Assembly: GCA_003599575.1 (NCBI GenBank)
Contig: QZKV01000055.1
Span: 1-40,446, forward strand
Reading direction: 5' to 3'
Source of the DNA: Desulfobacteraceae bacterium
GTDB taxonomy: Bacteria > Desulfobacterota > Desulfobacteria > Desulfobacterales > Desulfosarcinaceae
Length of the DNA stretch: 40,446 nt
The stretch's first letter is position 1. Every line of letters starts with the position of its first letter. Under the pieces are notes generated by a model. That model was not told the DNA's origin. It saw nothing but the letters and a program-made list of their open reading frames with translations, and ran no database searches. A program made the position numbers and the translations under genes. Of this stretch, positions 34,497 to 40,446 are shown piece by piece.

Positions 34497-34619
34497 ATCT
34501 CGGGGTGAAGCGGAATCGGAATCGAAAAGGGTTCTCTCGTACTTGACTTCGTAATGTTTCCTACCGAAGTGTTGGATACGATAAAACTTCCGATGCCGAG
34601 TTTCGATAAAGGAGGGCAC

Positions 34620-35036
34620 ATGAAGAGCTATCGTCAGGAACTGTGGTTCGAGGTGCCCGCACGGCGGGGCTTCATCAACATTACGCCGCAAGTGCAGGAG
34701 TGTCTGCGGGCCAGCGGCATCCAGGAGGGGCTCGTGCTCGTCAACGCCATGCACATCACCGCCAGCGTTTTCATCAACGACGATGAATCCGGTTTGCACC
34801 ATGACTATGAGCAGTGGCTTGAGCTCCTGGCGCCGCATGCGCCCGTCTCCCAATACCGTCACAACGTGGGTGAAGACAATGCCGACGCCCATCTGAAGCG
34901 CCAGATCATGGGCCGCGAAGTGGTCGTGGCGGTCACGCAGGCGAAACTGGACTTCGGCCCCTGGGAGCAGATCTTCTACGGCGAATTCGACGGCCGGCGC
35001 CGCAAACGGGTGCTGGTGAAAATTATCGGTGAATAG
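34620..35036 (+). CDS. yjbQ: YjbQ family protein (UPF0047, secondary thiamine-phosphate synthase-like)
   Basis: The protein has 138 residues from ATG 34620, fixed by an exceptionally strong ribosome binding site (AAAGGAGGG); this is the usual family length. Conserved blocks are [58 protein letters not shown] and the C-terminal [25 protein letters not shown]. The His-rich middle block is the proposed active site. Some members rescue thiamine-phosphate synthase mutants through a weak side activity, and the true role is unknown. It follows the selenoprotein-like gene on the same strand. Confidence 0.92.
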   Translation: MKSYRQELWFEVPARRGFINITPQVQECLRASGIQEGLVLVNAMHITASVFINDDESGLHHDYEQWLELLAPHAPVSQYRHNVGEDNADAHLKRQIMGREVVVAVTQAKLDFGPWEQIFYGEFDGRRRKRVLVKIIGE

Positions 35037-35143
35037 GTGTGTCCCGGCGCAGGCAAGGGGAGTGAAAGCGCGGGCAACAGGGGGGTAGGGATAGGCGTAT
35101 AGGGCTGTTATGCAGGCGTGTCGGGATTGACGCGACACATAAG

Positions 35144-35184
35144 AAAAAAGGCATCTTGCCCCCTATCCGCAATGATGCCTTTTT
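35144..35184. terminator. Bidirectional terminator between yjbQ and the cold-shock gene
   Basis: AAAAAGGCATC pairs with GATGCCTTTTT around a loop of about 18 bases. The stem is flanked by A-runs on one side and T-runs on the other, so it can terminate the yjbQ transcript in the plus direction and the cold-shock transcript in the minus direction. It lies between the two convergent stops at 35036 and 35197. Confidence 0.75.
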
Positions 35185-35196
35185 CCTTTTCAGGTT

Positions 35197-35403
35197 TTAA
35201 GCGTTGGTTTTACGAACGTGTTTGGCTTCCGGACCGCGGGTGCTTTCTTCAATATCGAAGGCTACTTTATCCCCTTCATTGAGGGTTTTATAACCGTCCA
35301 TCTCGATTGATGAGAAATGCACGAAAATGTCCCGACCGTTTTCCTCGTTGATGAAGCCGTACCCCTTCTTGTTGTTAAACCACTTTACCGTACCAATAGC
35401 CAA
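35197..35403 (-). CDS. Cold-shock protein (CspA family), TTG start
   Basis: The 68-residue single-domain RNA chaperone has the nucleic-acid-binding motifs RNP1 KGYGFI (13-18) and RNP2 DIFVHFS (25-31), and the start GTVKWFN is diagnostic. The reading frame opens with TTG GCT ATT at 35403. AGGAGG (minus strand, 35417-35412) lies eight bases before this TTG. The nearby ATG (two codons' distance upstream) is in another frame and would give a false start. A leader of about 100 bases precedes the gene, as in cold-regulated csp genes. Confidence 0.94.
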   Translation of the reverse strand: MAIGTVKWFNNKKGYGFINEENGRDIFVHFSSIEMDGYKTLNEGDKVAFDIEESTRGPEAKHVRKTNA

Positions 35404-35510
35404 AGCATTTTCCTCCTGTCTGAGTGCGTTCGCATTGATGCCGAAAACCTGTAGAGCGATGCCAAACCCATCTGAATGCGTTTTCAAACGGCTGAATATG
35501 ATTTATTTGC

Positions 35511-35540
35511 ACAATAATCGATGCTTATCTGAGACGTCAA
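35511..35540 (-). promoter_or_regulatory. Probable sigma-70 promoter of the cold-shock gene
   Basis: On the minus strand TTGACG (35540-35535) is a 5/6 match to the -35 box and TATTGT (35516-35511) a 4/6 match to the -10 box, 18 bases apart. Transcription would start near 35504 and give an untranslated leader of about 100 bases, in line with the temperature-sensing leaders of other csp genes. Confidence 0.4.
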
Positions 35541-35566
35541 GAAAAAAACTTTTAAACACGGTATGT

Positions 35567-36556
35567 TCACTGCGCCGACATGAAGCGTTGTATTTCGGCT
35601 TGGCTTTTCAGCCGGGCGACATAGCCCTTTATGGCCGCGTTTTCTTTATTGCGCCGCAGGGTGCGTTCAATCTTCTCGCGCACATCCTTGTACCCGATCG
35701 GAACAGGCGGCCTGCGCTCCACCATCTGGATCAAATGGTAACCGAAGCGCGTGCTGACGATGTCGCTGACCGCACCTTGGGGCAATGCAAATGCGGCCTC
35801 AGCAAACGATTCCACCAACTGCTCACGGGTGACATAGCCCAGATCGCCCCCGCGTATCCTGCTCGGGCAATCGGAATGGTCGATGGCCAACACGGCAAAG
35901 TCATGCTCTTTTTCTATCCGCATTTTCAGGCCCTGGATCTTGTTCAAGGCGTTGGCAGGCTGGTTCGGATCGTCCCAATCTTTTACGGAAACCAGAATGT
36001 GTCTGACCCGGATCTGCTCGCCGCGTTCGAAAAACTCGGGGTGCTGGCGGTAAAAAACCTGCATCTCGGCTTCGCTGACCCTGATGGCGCGTACGGCTTG
36101 CCTGCGCAGCAATCGCCGCACGGCGAGGCCTGTTCTCAACCGGTCTTTCAGCTGGTTCTGGGTTTTCCCGACAGCGGCCAGATAGTTCTGCAGGGCGGCC
36201 GCACCGCCAAGCCGTGTTTTGAGATCCGACAGGGCGGCGTCTACCCATTGAGGCGGGACGGCGATTTTGCTCTTCCGGGCATGCTGGAACAAAAGTTCCC
36301 GTTCAATGAGGTTCTCTATCAGCTGAGCGTTCAGCGTATTCAGCTGTTCTTTGGAGATCATCTGGTTGCGCAGGCGCAGGTCGGCACCGAAATGGGCTGT
36401 CTCCCACTCCAGATCACGGGCAGTCACGGCAACGCCGTTGACCGAGGCCAGAATGGTTTCCGCTCTCGGCTGCGTTTCAGCATGACAGACCGGTCCGAGG
36501 CACAATAGTATCACCCATAGGGTCGCTCCGACGATGTTGCGCTTTCCTTTGAGCAT
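35567..36556 (-). CDS. Periplasmic PpiC/SurA-type peptidyl-prolyl isomerase and chaperone
   Basis: The protein has 329 residues from ATG 36556; TTG 36565 is an alternative and neither has a strong ribosome binding site. A signal peptide (about 1-26, ending CHA/ETQ) sends it to the periplasm. A SurA-like N-terminal chaperone region (about 34-165) is rich in helices, including LIENLIERELLFQHARK. One parvulin domain (about 175-280) has RVRHILVS, GGDLGYVTREQLVESFAEAAFAL and SDIVSTRFGYHLIQM. A helical tail follows. It assists outer-membrane or exported protein folding. It lies 33 bases downstream of the LUD gene on the same strand. Confidence 0.9.
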   Translation of the reverse strand: MLKGKRNIVGATLWVILLCLGPVCHAETQPRAETILASVNGVAVTARDLEWETAHFGADLRLRNQMISKEQLNTLNAQLIENLIERELLFQHARKSKIAVPPQWVDAALSDLKTRLGGAAALQNYLAAVGKTQNQLKDRLRTGLAVRRLLRRQAVRAIRVSEAEMQVFYRQHPEFFERGEQIRVRHILVSVKDWDDPNQPANALNKIQGLKMRIEKEHDFAVLAIDHSDCPSRIRGGDLGYVTREQLVESFAEAAFALPQGAVSDIVSTRFGYHLIQMVERRPPVPIGYKDVREKIERTLRRNKENAAIKGYVARLKSQAEIQRFMSAQ

Positions 36557-36589
36557 GGGTTTCAATCCATTTCGCGGCTCATTGCGCCT

Positions 36590-37234
36590 TTAATATCCAA
36601 GCGACTGGTTGATCAAAACGACGCTGGTGGGGGTAAGCACGGGCTGCCGGTGCAAAATAGTGGTGATCCGGCAGATTCGTTGCGGGGAATGGCAGTCGCC
36701 GCACACGCCGGTTTCGGCGCAAGGGGTTTTCATGCCAAGGCTCTTGGCGCGCATTGGGGCGGCAATGTTGCGGATTCTTTGCAAGGCATCCGGCAGATCG
36801 TTGGCCACTTTGTTCATGCCGGCCACGATAAATACCTTCTTCGGTCCGAAACCCATTGCGCTGGTGCGGTTGCCGGCGCCGTCCACATTGACGATTTCAC
36901 CGGTCATGGTGATGGCGTTGGCGCTGCAGAAAAAACAGTCGCAGTGCAGCTGGGCCCTCCGGATAGCCAAGCTCTCCTGGGGCGAAAGACCGGCTTGCCA
37001 ATGATCGTGCACCGTTTTTCCTTTGGCCGTCAGATCTTCCACGAAGCCCAGCTTGCGCACCGTTTCCGATCCGCCGAAACCGAAACTGTCATGTTCAAGG
37101 AGCATGGGCAGGATCAGTTCCCGCGCCGCCTCGATATCGGGGACCCAGTGGGCGTCAAATCCGTTTTTCTTCAGATTGGCAACGCACGTGCGGCTGCGTT
37201 GTTCCCCTAGCCAGTCTTGAAATGAGGGCTGCAT
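36590..37234 (-). CDS. LUD domain protein (LutC/YkgG-related)
   Basis: The protein has 214 residues from ATG 37234, with AAGGA just upstream. The LUD core is clear: LMLEHDSFGFGGSETVRKLG (GGS nucleotide-type loop), then SANAITMTGEIVNVDGAGNRTSAMGFGPKKVFIVAGMNKV. The C-terminus adds a cysteine cluster CAETGVCGDCHSPQRIC absent from LutC of lactate oxidation, which could bind a metal or iron-sulfur cluster. The family is found with lactate-oxidation and other redox complexes, but this gene lacks LutA/LutB neighbours. It lies in a minus-strand cluster with rseC and the RnfB fusion. Confidence 0.85.
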   Translation of the reverse strand: MQPSFQDWLGEQRSRTCVANLKKNGFDAHWVPDIEAARELILPMLLEHDSFGFGGSETVRKLGFVEDLTAKGKTVHDHWQAGLSPQESLAIRRAQLHCDCFFCSANAITMTGEIVNVDGAGNRTSAMGFGPKKVFIVAGMNKVANDLPDALQRIRNIAAPMRAKSLGMKTPCAETGVCGDCHSPQRICRITTILHRQPVLTPTSVVLINQSLGY

Positions 37235-37269
37235 GGTTTTTCCTTCAGAATGGGTCAACAGACAGGCAA

Positions 37270-37770
37270 TCAGTTTTCTGCATGATCATCCCCGCACATG
37301 AGCACAGGATCTTCTGAGTGATAATCCGATTCGCGACCGATGATACGGATGATTCTCGGGCGATAAGCCTCTTTGCCCCCCAAATGCCGTCCGCCGGCGC
37401 GCACGATCAGCAGTGCCATGCCGAAGCACAGAAGGGCCGCAATGGCGGCCACGGTTGAAGGATCGGCCTGAAAGTAGGGTGCCGCCCAATTGCCCAGGCC
37501 GCCGCCGGCGATCATGCACAGGATCGGAAAAAGGTAGAGCAGAAAGGTGGCCTTGAGCATTGCGCCCGAATTGATGGAAAGCCGGATGTGATCGCCCACC
37601 CGGGCGCCCGCATCGTTGATGGCTTCCACCTCCTGGGATTTGCCGCTGCCGGGATTGCAGCTCTGCCTTGAAGCGCATGATTCGCAGGCGCTCGAACGCA
37701 CGGTTTTCACCCAGGCGGTGGCCGGTCCATACCCTCCCATTTTAATGACAACGCCTTGTTCGATGGCCAT
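37270..37770 (-). CDS. rseC: RseC/MucC family protein (SoxR-reducing system)
   Basis: The protein has 166 residues from ATG 37770 (MAIEQGVVIK); the frame stays open upstream into the RnfB gene, but only by a TTG start. The cytoplasmic N-terminal domain carries the cysteine set C29, C32, C38 (ACESCASRQSCN), characteristic of RseC. Two transmembrane helices follow (about 72-94 and 102-125), joined by a short periplasmic turn. In E. coli RseC works with the Rsx complex, a relative of Rnf, to keep SoxR reduced. Its place right after the RnfB fusion gene (62 bases) fits a role with that electron-transfer protein. Confidence 0.88.
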   Translation of the reverse strand: MAIEQGVVIKMGGYGPATAWVKTVRSSACESCASRQSCNPGSGKSQEVEAINDAGARVGDHIRLSINSGAMLKATFLLYLFPILCMIAGGGLGNWAAPYFQADPSTVAAIAALLCFGMALLIVRAGGRHLGGKEAYRPRIIRIIGRESDYHSEDPVLMCGDDHAEN

Positions 37771-37832
37771 AAGGTATTCTTTTGTGGCGCTTGCAGGCCG
37801 GGATGCCCGGACTGCACCTCCGGTTTTGCCGA

Positions 37833-39878
37833 TCAACCCGCAACGGCTGCGGGCAGGCGCACATCCTCTTTTTCACGCAAATAGCAGATCAATCCACAGC
37901 GCAGGCAGCGTTCGGATTCGGCTTTGGCCGCGGCCGGATCGAATCCCCGCTCCAGTTCCTGATCTTGCACTGTTTGCGCGCTGCCCGCAAGCGGCATGAT
38001 TTGGCGCAGGCGCACGGGCACGCGCTCGAGTCGGGTCACGTTCTGCAGGGTCGTGAAAGGGGCTACCACGTGATCGGGCAGATCCATGGACAGCCCGTAA
38101 AGCGCCCGGTGGGTCGAGGCTGCGGCGCGCCGCCCGGCGGCGATGGCCTTGATGGCGGCCGAAAAGTCGGTGAGGACGTCGCCCTTGGCCATCAACCCGG
38201 TTTCATCGTGATAGGCCGGTTGCTTGTACGGCGGCAAGGCCTGCCATTCGCCCGCGGATGCCTCCCGGGTTCCCTCTTCGGATACTTTGGGGGGCGCCGG
38301 GGTGAAAATCAGTTCGGGAATGCGGCCGGACGTGAACACCACGTGGTCCGCGGCCAGGATTTGGGCTTCCGCGCTGGCAAGATCGACTATTTCCACCCCG
38401 CTGAGGGTGTCGTCGCGGCCATACAGGCGACCGATACCCGCATCCACACGGATGTCGATCAGGGTGTCGTCGAATTGCGTAACAGCCGCTTCGCGGACCA
38501 GCAGCGTCATTTTTTGAGCTCCCAGATCCTTGCAGCGCTGGATCAACCGAGCGTTCAGATTGGGGCTGCCCACGATGACCACATGCCCGTCCAGCCGGAC
38601 CGCCGGATAACCTTCGGTGCCGGACTTGGCGATGTCGATCAGCAGATGGCAGCCCGGCGCGGGACTGACGTCTCCCTTTGCGCCCGTGCGGGCCAGTCGG
38701 CTGTCCCAGCCGCCCACGGCCAGGAAAACCGCATGATACCCCTCGGCCAGCAGGTTGGCCACCGTGAGGTCTCTTCCCAGGAGCTTGCCGGTTTCGGCCT
38801 TGACGCCCATGTCCAGAATGCCCTCGATATCCCAATCCAAAACCGCCATCGGCAGGCGGTAGCGTGCGATGGCGCTGCGCAAGAGGCCGCCCATACGGTC
38901 CTGCGCTTCGAAGACGGTGGTGGCATGTCCCAGCCGGGCTGAAAAAAAGGCTGCGGAAAGACCTTCCACGCCGCCGCCGATGACCGCCACGCGGCGGCCG
39001 GTGTCGGGCGCTCTGTAGGGCTGGACATGTTGGCCCAGCTCCATCTCGACATCTGCGGCGTACCGTTTCAGGAAATTGATGGCCACCGGTTCGTCCACGT
39101 ACTGGCGCCGGCATTCGTTTTCACACGGGCGCGGGCAAATGCGCCCGATCACCGTGGGGAAGGGGTTGCGCTCCTTGATGATCTGGACCGCCCGGTTGTT
39201 GTCGCCCTGGGCGATGGCGCCGATGTAGGCACTGATGTTGATGCCGGCCGGACAGCCCCTCTGGCAGGGCGTGGTGCAATCTTCAGTGGTGTACTCCTTG
39301 AGAATGCGCCGGGTGACCGAAGACAGGGTGATGATGTGTTTGGGGCAGACCCGTTCACAGGTGCCGCAACCGGTGCAGCGGTTTTCATGAACCACGGGCA
39401 GCCCCTTTGGCCCCATGCTGATGGCGCCGAACGGACAGACTTTGGCGCAGGTGCCCAGTCCGAGGCAGCCGATGGTGCACACCTTCATGCCGCCGTTGAG
39501 CAGGGCCACGGCGCGGCAGTCGTTCAGTCCGTCGTAGACGAATTTGGTATCTGCATCGGCCACGCCGTAGGTGCAGCCGGGCAGGGCGATATCCGGTTCC
39601 TTGGCTTCAACGCTGACACCCAGGATCGCCCCAATGGCCACAGCCACTTCGGGGCCGGCCGCCACGCACGAATTGGGCGATGCCTTGCCGGTCGCAATCG
39701 CTTCGGCATTGGCCGAGCAGCCGGGCAGTCCGCAGCCGCCGCAATTGGCGCCGGGCAGGGCCGCTTCCACGGCCAGGATCTTGGGATCGACATAGACGTA
39801 AAACACCTTTGAAGCTATGGCCAGTCCAATCCCCACGACCAGTCCCAGTCCACCCATCAACACAATCGCTAACACCAT
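37833..39878 (-). CDS. RnfB fused to a GltD-like flavoprotein
   Basis: The protein has 681 residues. The RnfB part comprises a TM helix (4-24), the cluster-binding motif ANCGGCGLPGC with later Cys (46-71, 102), and two ferredoxin-type clusters (C134-C148 and C168-C178). A GltD/NfnB-like module starts at about 195: the N-terminal cysteines CTTPCQRGCPAG and RICPRPCENEC, then the FAD loop VIGGGVEGLSAA (299-310). The second dinucleotide loop, normally GGGNTAMD in GltD proteins, reads VIVGSPNLNARL, which lacks G-x-G-x-x-A. NAD(P)H binding may therefore be lost. The C-terminal RCLRCG pattern is preserved. Such a fusion would pass electrons between a membrane-anchored ferredoxin and a flavin. It starts 30 bases after the NuoF-like gene, in one operon. 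Confidence 0.9.
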   Translation of the reverse strand: MVLAIVLMGGLGLVVGIGLAIASKVFYVYVDPKILAVEAALPGANCGGCGLPGCSANAEAIATGKASPNSCVAAGPEVAVAIGAILGVSVEAKEPDIALPGCTYGVADADTKFVYDGLNDCRAVALLNGGMKVCTIGCLGLGTCAKVCPFGAISMGPKGLPVVHENRCTGCGTCERVCPKHIITLSSVTRRILKEYTTEDCTTPCQRGCPAGINISAYIGAIAQGDNNRAVQIIKERNPFPTVIGRICPRPCENECRRQYVDEPVAINFLKRYAADVEMELGQHVQPYRAPDTGRRVAVIGGGVEGLSAAFFSARLGHATTVFEAQDRMGGLLRSAIARYRLPMAVLDWDIEGILDMGVKAETGKLLGRDLTVANLLAEGYHAVFLAVGGWDSRLARTGAKGDVSPAPGCHLLIDIAKSGTEGYPAVRLDGHVVIVGSPNLNARLIQRCKDLGAQKMTLLVREAAVTQFDDTLIDIRVDAGIGRLYGRDDTLSGVEIVDLASAEAQILAADHVVFTSGRIPELIFTPAPPKVSEEGTREASAGEWQALPPYKQPAYHDETGLMAKGDVLTDFSAAIKAIAAGRRAAASTHRALYGLSMDLPDHVVAPFTTLQNVTRLERVPVRLRQIMPLAGSAQTVQDQELERGFDPAAAKAESERCLRCGLICYLREKEDVRLPAAVAG

Positions 39879-39908
39879 TTTTATGATTCTCCCAATTCAA
39901 GGCGCCGC

Positions 39909-40446
39909 TCAGGCAATGGCACCGAACTTACATTTATCAAAGCAGGTCAGGCATTTGATGCATTTTTCCTTGTCGATGCGCGCAACCTCTTTTTTCTTCC
40001 AGGAAACCGCTTCCACGGGACAGGCTTTGGCGCACAGTCCGCACCGCGAACACAGCTCGGGATCGATTTCAAAGCGCAGCAGATCGACACACCGTTTGGC
40101 CGGGCAGCGGCGCTCATAGATGTGGGCTTCGAATTCCTCGCGGAAATAGCGCAGGGTCGACAAGACCGGATTGGGGCCGGTCTGACCCAGGCCGCACAAG
40201 GCGGTTTCGCGGATCGTCCGGGACAGCTCTTCCATGGTCGCGATGTCCTCGGGCTCGCCGCGGCCCTGGGAAATCTTTTCCAGCAGTTGGAGTAACCGGC
40301 GCGTGCCCTCCCGGCAGGGGGTGCACTTGCCGCACGACTCCTCCTGGATGAAATCCATGAAAAAGCGCGCCATATCCACCATGCAGGTGTTTTCATCCAT
40401 CACGATCATGCCGCCGGAGCCCATGATGGCGCCCACTTTGGCGATC
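39909..40446 (-). CDS. NuoF/HydB-like NADH-binding iron-sulfur flavoprotein, C-terminal part (partial)
   Basis: The open frame runs through the right edge of the window, so the FMN- and NADH-binding N-terminal domains are outside; 179 residues are visible. The 51-kDa-subunit iron-sulfur motif SCGKCTPCREGTRR is followed by the conserved helical bundle ending ALCGLGQTGPNPVLSTLRYF, with the fourth cluster Cys. The C-terminus adds two ferredoxin motifs (CSRCGLCAKACP and CIKCLTCFDKC) as in HydB/HndC and bifurcating enzymes, not in the plain complex I NuoF. This suggests a soluble NADH-ferredoxin electron-transfer partner. The next gene downstream encodes the RnfB-GltD fusion. Confidence 0.93.
   Translation of the reverse strand, partial: IAKVGAIMGSGGMIVMDENTCMVDMARFFMDFIQEESCGKCTPCREGTRRLLQLLEKISQGRGEPEDIATMEELSRTIRETALCGLGQTGPNPVLSTLRYFREEFEAHIYERRCPAKRCVDLLRFEIDPELCSRCGLCAKACPVEAVSWKKKEVARIDKEKCIKCLTCFDKCKFGAIA

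Noticed and set aside
35327..36508. 393-codon plus-strand open frame opposite the PpiC gene and cold-shock leader
   Set aside because: It overlaps two well-supported minus-strand genes, and its own protein shows no motif.

Overview
The window reads as chromosomal DNA of a strictly anaerobic, Gram-negative bacterium, most likely a sulfate-reducing Desulfobacterota member (Desulfobacteraceae/Desulfosarcinaceae-like). That assignment is inference. It rests on GC-rich coding sequence with many outer-envelope proteins (lipoprotein, RND pump, periplasmic chaperone), an RnfB-type iron-sulfur protein, a NuoF/HydB-like flavoprotein with extra ferredoxin domains, a LUD-domain protein, and a gene whose reading frame needs UGA decoded as selenocysteine. 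I see no IS element, prophage, CRISPR array or tRNA.

Layout. 1-520: the 3' end of a 23S rRNA, a 5S rRNA and a strong terminator, closing an rRNA operon. 660-1780: a small membrane protein and a convergent integral membrane protein. 2109-4717: an ABC importer of the nitrate/sulfonate/thiamine-precursor class (ATPase, permease, binding protein). 4830-6925 (minus): a periplasmic protein, a divergent Hsp20 and an adenosine-specific kinase. 7085-11142 (minus): purB, a RecD2 helicase and trmO. 11273-13136 (plus): a methyltransferase overlapping an AmrS-type radical SAM gene. 13184-14597 (minus): a family 2 glycosyltransferase and a DUF4405 cytochrome-like protein. 14803-19264 (plus): a histidine kinase and NtrC-type sigma-54 activator, a crotonase-family enzyme and a DUF1772 protein. 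19336-21518 (minus): a Fic protein and an outer-membrane lipoprotein. 21970-28802 (plus): an RND adaptor, its inner-membrane pump and a penicillin-acylase-family hydrolase. 28907-32836 (minus): HrpA. 33098-35036 (plus): a CoA-disulfide-reductase-like flavoprotein and YjbQ. 35197-40446 (minus): a cold-shock protein, a PpiC/SurA chaperone, a LUD protein, RseC, an RnfB-GltD fusion and the C-terminal part of a NuoF/HydB-like protein cut by the window edge.

The two most interesting loci are at the right-hand end. (1) In the flavoprotein at 33098-34438 an in-frame TGA (33221-33223) stands exactly where the family has its redox-active cysteine (Ser-Ala-[UGA]-Gly-Ile-Pro-Tyr). A hairpin with a G-rich apical loop follows it, so the gene is probably a selenoprotein that ordinary gene calling would truncate. 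(2) The cluster at 36590-40446 joins a NuoF/HydB-like NADH module, an RnfB fused to a GltD-like flavoprotein whose second dinucleotide-binding loop is degenerate, RseC and a LUD protein. This is an unusual electron-transfer arrangement in which RnfB appears outside a normal rnf operon.

Two families of small repeats recur between genes. One consists of G/T-rich tracts placed directly after stop codons (26224-26290, 34431-34496). The other consists of short hairpins built on a TTCACGTGCACG-like core (about 3563, 3706, 7015 and 13142).
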